DNA of 64,000 nt, taken from Roseibacillus ishigakijimensis. GTDB lineage: Bacteria > Verrucomicrobiota > Verrucomicrobiia > Verrucomicrobiales > Akkermansiaceae. The DNA lies in contig NZ_JAENIO010000001.1 in NCBI RefSeq assembly GCF_016595415.1, positions 124,001 through 188,000 on the forward strand, given 5' to 3'. The position numbers and the translations under genes were made by a program. The notes beneath the pieces were generated by a model, which did not search any database, had not been told where the DNA came from, and saw nothing but the letters and a program-made list of their open reading frames with translations. Positions 61,401 through 64,000 of the stretch are shown here, one piece after another (within the stretch, counting starts at the first letter, position 1; each line of letters begins with the position of its first letter).

Positions 61401-61826
61401 GGGCAAGATGACTTCACGCGATTCTTCCCGCAGGCGCCGCGTAATGGCGGGCATGACCACTTGGGGCAGCAGGCGGGAGCCCAAGCCTGCGGTGGTCAGC
61501 AAAGCGCGGTCCAGGAGGGGAAAGCTCTTGGGCGTGCCATAGGTCGCGAGCAGATTGCGGAAGAGCCGGGCTCCGCCGTGGACATCGGGGGTGCGCAGGA
61601 TGCGATCGGTCAATTGAAAGGTCAGCTCCATGCCCTGGGGGTCGGCCAATAGGTCCGCCAGCTTGGCGCTCTTCCTCGCCTCCGACGCCGTCTCGAGCTG
61701 CTGCGAGGTCACCAGCAGGTCTTCGGCGAGGGCGAGGGTTTTTTCGGTGAGAGCGGGCTCAGTCATGGCAAGGATGGCGGTGTCAGTCTTCCCCTGGTGA
61801 GGGGCATGGGCAGTAGAAAGGCTCAT
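58404..61826 (-). CDS. putA: Bifunctional proline dehydrogenase / P5C dehydrogenase (short PutA)
   Basis: PutA oxidises proline to glutamate in two steps. The 1,140-residue protein has a PRODH barrel (about residues 100-470: INLDMEEYRDLQLTADVF, VRLVKGANLAMERVDAE, ASHNLFDLAYAL), then a P5C dehydrogenase (about 520-1000) with SPWNFPCAIPCGGILAALAA, TGSSQTAQLFL and catalytic C755 in FGHTGQKCSAAS. A C-terminal ~140-residue domain follows. The N-terminal ribbon-helix-helix repressor domain of enteric PutA is missing, so another regulator must control it; the divergent PAS-AraC gene is the obvious candidate. A TATGAT (61833-61838, minus strand) six nt before ATG 61826 suggests a leaderless transcript. 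ATG 61766 is an alternative start. Confidence 0.92.
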   Translation of the reverse strand: MSLSTAHAPHQGKTDTAILAMTEPALTEKTLALAEDLLVTSQQLETASEARKSAKLADLLADPQGMELTFQLTDRILRTPDVHGGARLFRNLLATYGTPKSFPLLDRALLTTAGLGSRLLPQVVMPAITRRLREESREVILPARRDQLAGHLSQRRAEGARINLNVLGEAVLSEKEARDRLAQNVALLEDGTANYLSVKLSSLFSQINLTAYEESKETLKTRLRPLYRAAQRQSPAAFINLDMEEYRDLQLTADVFREVLMEEEFLTLRAGIVLQGYLPDSFPMQQALTDWARQRVAQGGAPIKVRLVKGANLAMERVDAESHHWELAPYNSKAEVDANYKRLVHYGMQPENAAAVHLGIASHNLFDLAYALVLRDDYGVREEVEIEMLEGMAPPQARAVLQRAGQVLFYTPIVRHEEFEASIAYLVRRLDENTTPGNFLRDLFQLAPDSMPWQEQKEAFLAACQNRGSVPSGPKRQQNRQTEEPLAAEKGFANCPDTDFSLPANRQWLDEVLARPVPGQPPLVTTREEVSQALERARQSTWADTPATARQQLLRQVAVALAEARGDLIAVMVAEGKKAPAEADVEVSEAIDFANYYAHSLSQTDWQDGLAARPLGPIVIASPWNFPCAIPCGGILAALAAGNTALLKPAPEALATAQALAKVLWAAGLPRDAFQFLPLPDNEVGQSLITDERVAGVILTGSSQTAQLFLGWRPDLRLHAETSGKNALIISASADPDLAIKDLVRSAFGHTGQKCSAASLALVERSVLEKTNFLERLKDAAASLEVGPHGVRSSLVTPLVQEPSPDLARGLAELDSGEEWLLEPQCDSDDPCLWSPGIRLGVEAGSWLQQTELFGPVLGIIAYDDLEEAIAIQNSSDFGLTGGIHSLDPQEIAFWRDKVEVGNAYINRTITGAIVQRQPFGGWKKSAVGPGAKAGGPNYVAQFSHWQSVVLPSRVAPLPEAVDKLLKALLTRVPDAAEELHAAAGNAAYWWQQHFAREHDPSGLLCEKNDFRYRPVRAATFRVTSTSTARELAISALMARTAGVPLTVSSAQALPPALESLTSAAGLDFQQESDEALAARLTREPLATLRTPGRPHIALAWRNHHHPVTAHARLELLPYLLEQSVSETNHRHGRPLDNRN

Positions 61827-61885
61827 GTTTTTATCATATCAGAGGCGTATTGACCGATTTCGACGGTCTTTTCGTGATTTTCAGC

Positions 61886-61917
61886 AAAAGGCGAAAAAAG
61901 GCCTCTCTTCGCCTTTT
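61886..61917. promoter_or_regulatory. Inverted repeat between putA and the AraC gene
   Basis: AAAAGGCGAA (61886-61895) and TTCGCCTTTT (61908-61917) are perfect complements with 12 nt between. The position, between divergent genes, is suited to an operator; an RNA hairpin in the AraC leader is equally possible. Confidence 0.5.
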
Positions 61918-61938
61918 CAACCTGCTAGACGGGAGTTC

Positions 61939-62697
61939 ATGTTCAGGGAGCCGTCAAGGAACCAGCGGGAAAAATTTTTCCGCGAGATGAAAGATCCGCT
62001 TTTGCTGGAGAGACTTTTCTGTTGTCTCCCAGATGTGGTCTATTGCCTCAAGGACAGGGAGTTGAGGTATCTCTCGGCCAACGATGCCTTCGCCGAGCGC
62101 GTCCATCTGGGTTCCCGCTGGGAGGTGGTGGGCAAGCGTGCGGGGGACTTTTTTCCCGAGGTGCTGGCTGCCCACTACCATGCCCAAGACGAGCACATTC
62201 TCGCCACCGGCAAGGGCTTCCGCGAACGCTTGGAGCTGTTGCCCCTCCGGAATCGTGAGCTGGGCTGGTTCCTTTCTAGCAAGGAGCCGGTGTTCAATCG
62301 CGCGGACGAGTTGGTGGGCATCGCGTGTGTCTCTTGCGATCTGCGGCTGCCTTCCGGGCAGGAGAAGGGCTATCGCGAGATGGCCAAAGTGGTGGAGGAA
62401 ATGGAGGAGCGGTTCAGTGAATCGCTGAGTCGGGCGGACTTTGCGGCAAAGGCCGGCTTGAGCGAGTTGCAGTTCGAGCGGCGTTTGAAACGCATATTTG
62501 GCCTCAGTTTTTCGGCATTATTGCGCAAACTCCGCATCGACCATGGCTCACGTTTGTTGGTAGAAAGTGACCGTTCTTTGCTCGAGATTGCCCATGCCTG
62601 CGGCTACAGCGAGCAATCCTCTTTTGCCCGCCAATTCAAGTCGGCGGTGGGTCTGAGCCCGGGCCGTTACCGGGAAGACTATCGCGACTGGTGGTAG
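61939..62697 (+). CDS. PAS-containing AraC family transcriptional regulator
   Basis: From ATG 61939 the protein has 252 aa. Residues ~20-140 form a PAS domain (LFCCLPDVVYCLKDRELRYL, FAERVHLGSRWEVVGKRAGD, GWFLSSKEPVFNRADELVGI). The C-terminal ~100 residues are an AraC-type double helix-turn-helix with SRADFAAKAGLSELQFERRL and LEIAHACGYSEQSSFARQFK. It is divergent from putA and probably regulates it, replacing the repressor domain missing from this PutA. The frame extends upstream to 61825, but that part covers an inverted repeat and encodes only basic low-quality sequence. ATG 61987 (MKDPLLLERL) is also possible. Confidence 0.82.
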   Translation: MFREPSRNQREKFFREMKDPLLLERLFCCLPDVVYCLKDRELRYLSANDAFAERVHLGSRWEVVGKRAGDFFPEVLAAHYHAQDEHILATGKGFRERLELLPLRNRELGWFLSSKEPVFNRADELVGIACVSCDLRLPSGQEKGYREMAKVVEEMEERFSESLSRADFAAKAGLSELQFERRLKRIFGLSFSALLRKLRIDHGSRLLVESDRSLLEIAHACGYSEQSSFARQFKSAVGLSPGRYREDYRDWW

Positions 62698-62717
62698 GGA
62701 AAATTGGCAAGAACAGC

Positions 62718-62807
62718 TTCCAATTTCTTGGAAAAACTGGTTGTCACCATTTTCGAAAAACTTGCAAAAGTATAGCAACTTCGTTTCAATCGGAGCGTCT
62801 TGCAAAA
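62718..62807 (+). promoter_or_regulatory. Repeats in front of the second AraC gene
   Basis: TTCCAA-TTTC-TTGGAA (62718-62733) is a perfect palindrome. CTTGCAAAA occurs twice in the same orientation (62761-62769 and 62799-62807), the second copy covering the TTG start. This is the pattern of AraC-type direct-repeat sites, so autoregulation is possible. Confidence 0.4.
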
Positions 62808-63726
62808 TTCGTCAATCATCTTGGAACGGATCGGGGAGCTCGTCAGCCAACTGGGAGAGCCCGAGGATTATTTTGTCGGCAAAGATTGGGGTCGCCTCAT
62901 TTTGCCTCGCGAGATTCTGTGCTTTCATCGCTCCAATCAAATGGAAGAAGAGGGCTGGGGTGGTATTTCGACCTCCGCCAAGCGTTATGACCAGCACCGC
63001 CGCTTTGTTCTGCTCGTCGCCCGGGAGGGCTCCGGGCGGGTGGGGGTGGAGACCAATCTCTGGAATTTGCAGCCGGGCGAAGCGCTCCTCATGTTTCCCC
63101 ACCAGGCTCACTATTATGTGTCTCTTCCCGAGAAGTTTTCCTGGCTATTTGTGACCTTCGACCTCCCTCTTTCCTTTTGGTCCGCTATCCAGCCGCTACG
63201 GGATTCGCCCCGGCGCCTGTCGAAGGACATGCTGGCAACCTTGTATGAATTCCTGTCCAGTTGGACGGAAGCGGACGACGAGTTGGGGGCTTTGCAAGCG
63301 GCCAGCTACCTCGGTGGCTTTTTGTCTGAACTGAGTGGAGAAGAAGAGCTGCCTTCCCTGGGAGTGGAAAATGAACTCGTGCGCCGGGTGCGGGAGCGGG
63401 TGCAGAATAACCTACGGGAAGACCTTTCGGTGCGGGCTATTGCCGACTATCTCGAGGTCTCGGGCAGCTACCTGCGCGAGCAATTCCGTGAAGGAGCCGG
63501 GGTCTCGCTCGGGCACTTCGTGCGCTCGGTGCGGTTGATGGAGGCCACCCGCCTCCTGCGTGATAGCTCGCTGAGTGTGCGGGAGGTGGCCGAGCTTTCC
63601 GGTTTCGGTTCTTTCACCGCCTTTTCCCGGGCCTTCGGCAATGTCTACGGCACCAGCCCTTCTGTTTACCGCAAGACCGTTGGGGGTGGAAATGTCGAAG
63701 ACGATCGCGCGGGAGAGGAAGAATAA
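62800..63726 (+). CDS. AraC family transcriptional regulator with N-terminal sensor domain
   Basis: The frame starts with TTG at 62800 (GGAG five nt upstream is a possible ribosome binding site) and encodes 308 aa. The N-terminal ~170 residues form a cupin-like sensing domain (RYDQHRRFVLLVAREGSGRV, LWNLQPGEALLMFPHQAHYY). The C-terminal ~100 residues are an AraC double helix-turn-helix: LSVRAIADYLEVSGSYLREQ, then VREVAELSGFGSFTAFSRAF and the usual GTSPSVYRK. No ATG lies near the domain start. The target is unknown; the neighbouring exported-protein gene at 63739 is one candidate. Confidence 0.85.
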   Translation: MQNSSIILERIGELVSQLGEPEDYFVGKDWGRLILPREILCFHRSNQMEEEGWGGISTSAKRYDQHRRFVLLVAREGSGRVGVETNLWNLQPGEALLMFPHQAHYYVSLPEKFSWLFVTFDLPLSFWSAIQPLRDSPRRLSKDMLATLYEFLSSWTEADDELGALQAASYLGGFLSELSGEEELPSLGVENELVRRVRERVQNNLREDLSVRAIADYLEVSGSYLREQFREGAGVSLGHFVRSVRLMEATRLLRDSSLSVREVAELSGFGSFTAFSRAFGNVYGTSPSVYRKTVGGGNVEDDRAGEEE

Positions 63727-63738
63727 CTCTCACTATCG

Positions 63739-64000
63739 ATGAAGGCGCTTCCTCTTTTTCTTGTCCTTGCTCTCACCGCCCTCGCTTGGGCTGTCGGTGG
63801 CGGAAAGCCCGCTCCGGTGGAACCCATTGGAGCCGGATTGCGGGAATCCTTTTCGCTGGGCGATCATTACCAGAAGGTCCTTCTCCTGGAGGGCTTTCCC
63901 ATCGTTGGCTCGGAGAAAGTGGCCGACGAGGCCCTGCAAGAGGCTGCGGTGGTGATTGGGCATATGCTCAAGAATCGCCCCGACATCCTGCGCCAGCTCG
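63739..64000 (+). CDS. Exported protein, 3' end beyond the window
   Basis: ATG 63739 opens a frame that is still open at the window end. The signal peptide is MKALPLFLVLALTALAWA. The visible mature part reads LRESFSLGDHYQKVLLLEGF, then PIVGSEKVADEALQEAAVVI and GHMLKNRPDILRQL. The Tyr-x-Lys ... GFPIVGSxKVxDxAL ... ML-x-x-RPD pattern recalls a family of secreted zincin-like proteins, but this is from memory and the diagnostic part is missing. It starts 12 nt after the AraC stop. Confidence 0.6.
   Translation, partial: MKALPLFLVLALTALAWAVGGGKPAPVEPIGAGLRESFSLGDHYQKVLLLEGFPIVGSEKVADEALQEAAVVIGHMLKNRPDILRQL

Noticed and set aside
61825-61938. 38-codon N-terminal extension of the PAS-AraC regulator
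   Set aside because: It covers a perfect inverted repeat and the putA start and encodes low-quality basic sequence before the domain.

Overview
The window looks like a chromosomal segment of a Verrucomicrobiota bacterium (probably Verrucomicrobiales). The grounds are one clear PEP-CTERM protein, a DUF1080 protein, a GH63 enzyme, very large secreted beta-helix and beta-propeller proteins with calcium-type repeats, and moderately high GC. Shine-Dalgarno sequences are hard to find in front of most genes. Several genes appear to start with GTG or TTG, and some probable -10 elements sit almost on the start codon. No rRNA, tRNA, CRISPR array, prophage or intact insertion sequence was seen. Taxonomy is inferred from gene content only.

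Layout. 1-2,069: pyruvate dehydrogenase E1 alpha (5' end cut by the window) and E1 beta, closed by a terminator. 2,162-5,348: a triple-PAS membrane histidine kinase, a receiver-only response regulator and a DUF1294 membrane protein. 5,464-8,697: small secreted and stress genes (Cys-rich lipoprotein, I78-like lipoprotein, ApbE flavinyltransferase, PrxQ-type peroxiredoxin, Dabb protein, UspA). 8,717-12,339: a DUF58 protein and a TgpA-like transglutaminase, translationally coupled. 12,340-12,537: a non-coding gap with three identical DnaA boxes, where the base skew of the + strand appears to change sign; this is a candidate replication origin. 12,538-23,929: ribD, a prolyl oligopeptidase, a short haemagglutinin-type (TPS) secreted protein facing a CHAT protease, a 2Fe-2S ferredoxin, a GH63 glycosidase and an orphan MCE protein.

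24,000-37,162: a surface or secretion region with a ~3,420-residue right-handed beta-helix protein built partly from ~1.9-kb internal tandem repeats and ending in dockerin-like repeats, a PEP-CTERM protein and a degenerate cyclophilin. 37,155-44,196: a SEC-C protein, then deoC with an ALDH16-type aldehyde dehydrogenase that is split into a catalytic gene and a separate non-catalytic gene, with two opposite-strand genes (DoxX, FMN-binding glutamate-synthase-like) between them. 44,200-49,850: a palindrome and poly-C rich gap with a truncated Tat leader, a helical lipoprotein, a sulfotransferase/methyltransferase-like fusion, DUF1080 and a GHL10 glycosidase.

49,850-53,951: ileS and lspA, with a PIN-toxin/antitoxin pair wedged between them. 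54,047-58,234: an L,D-transpeptidase and a secreted beta-propeller protein. 58,404-64,000: a short-type bifunctional PutA divergent from a PAS-AraC regulator, a second AraC regulator and the start of a secreted protein. Many genes are packed tail to tail: four convergent pairs overlap at their stop codons.
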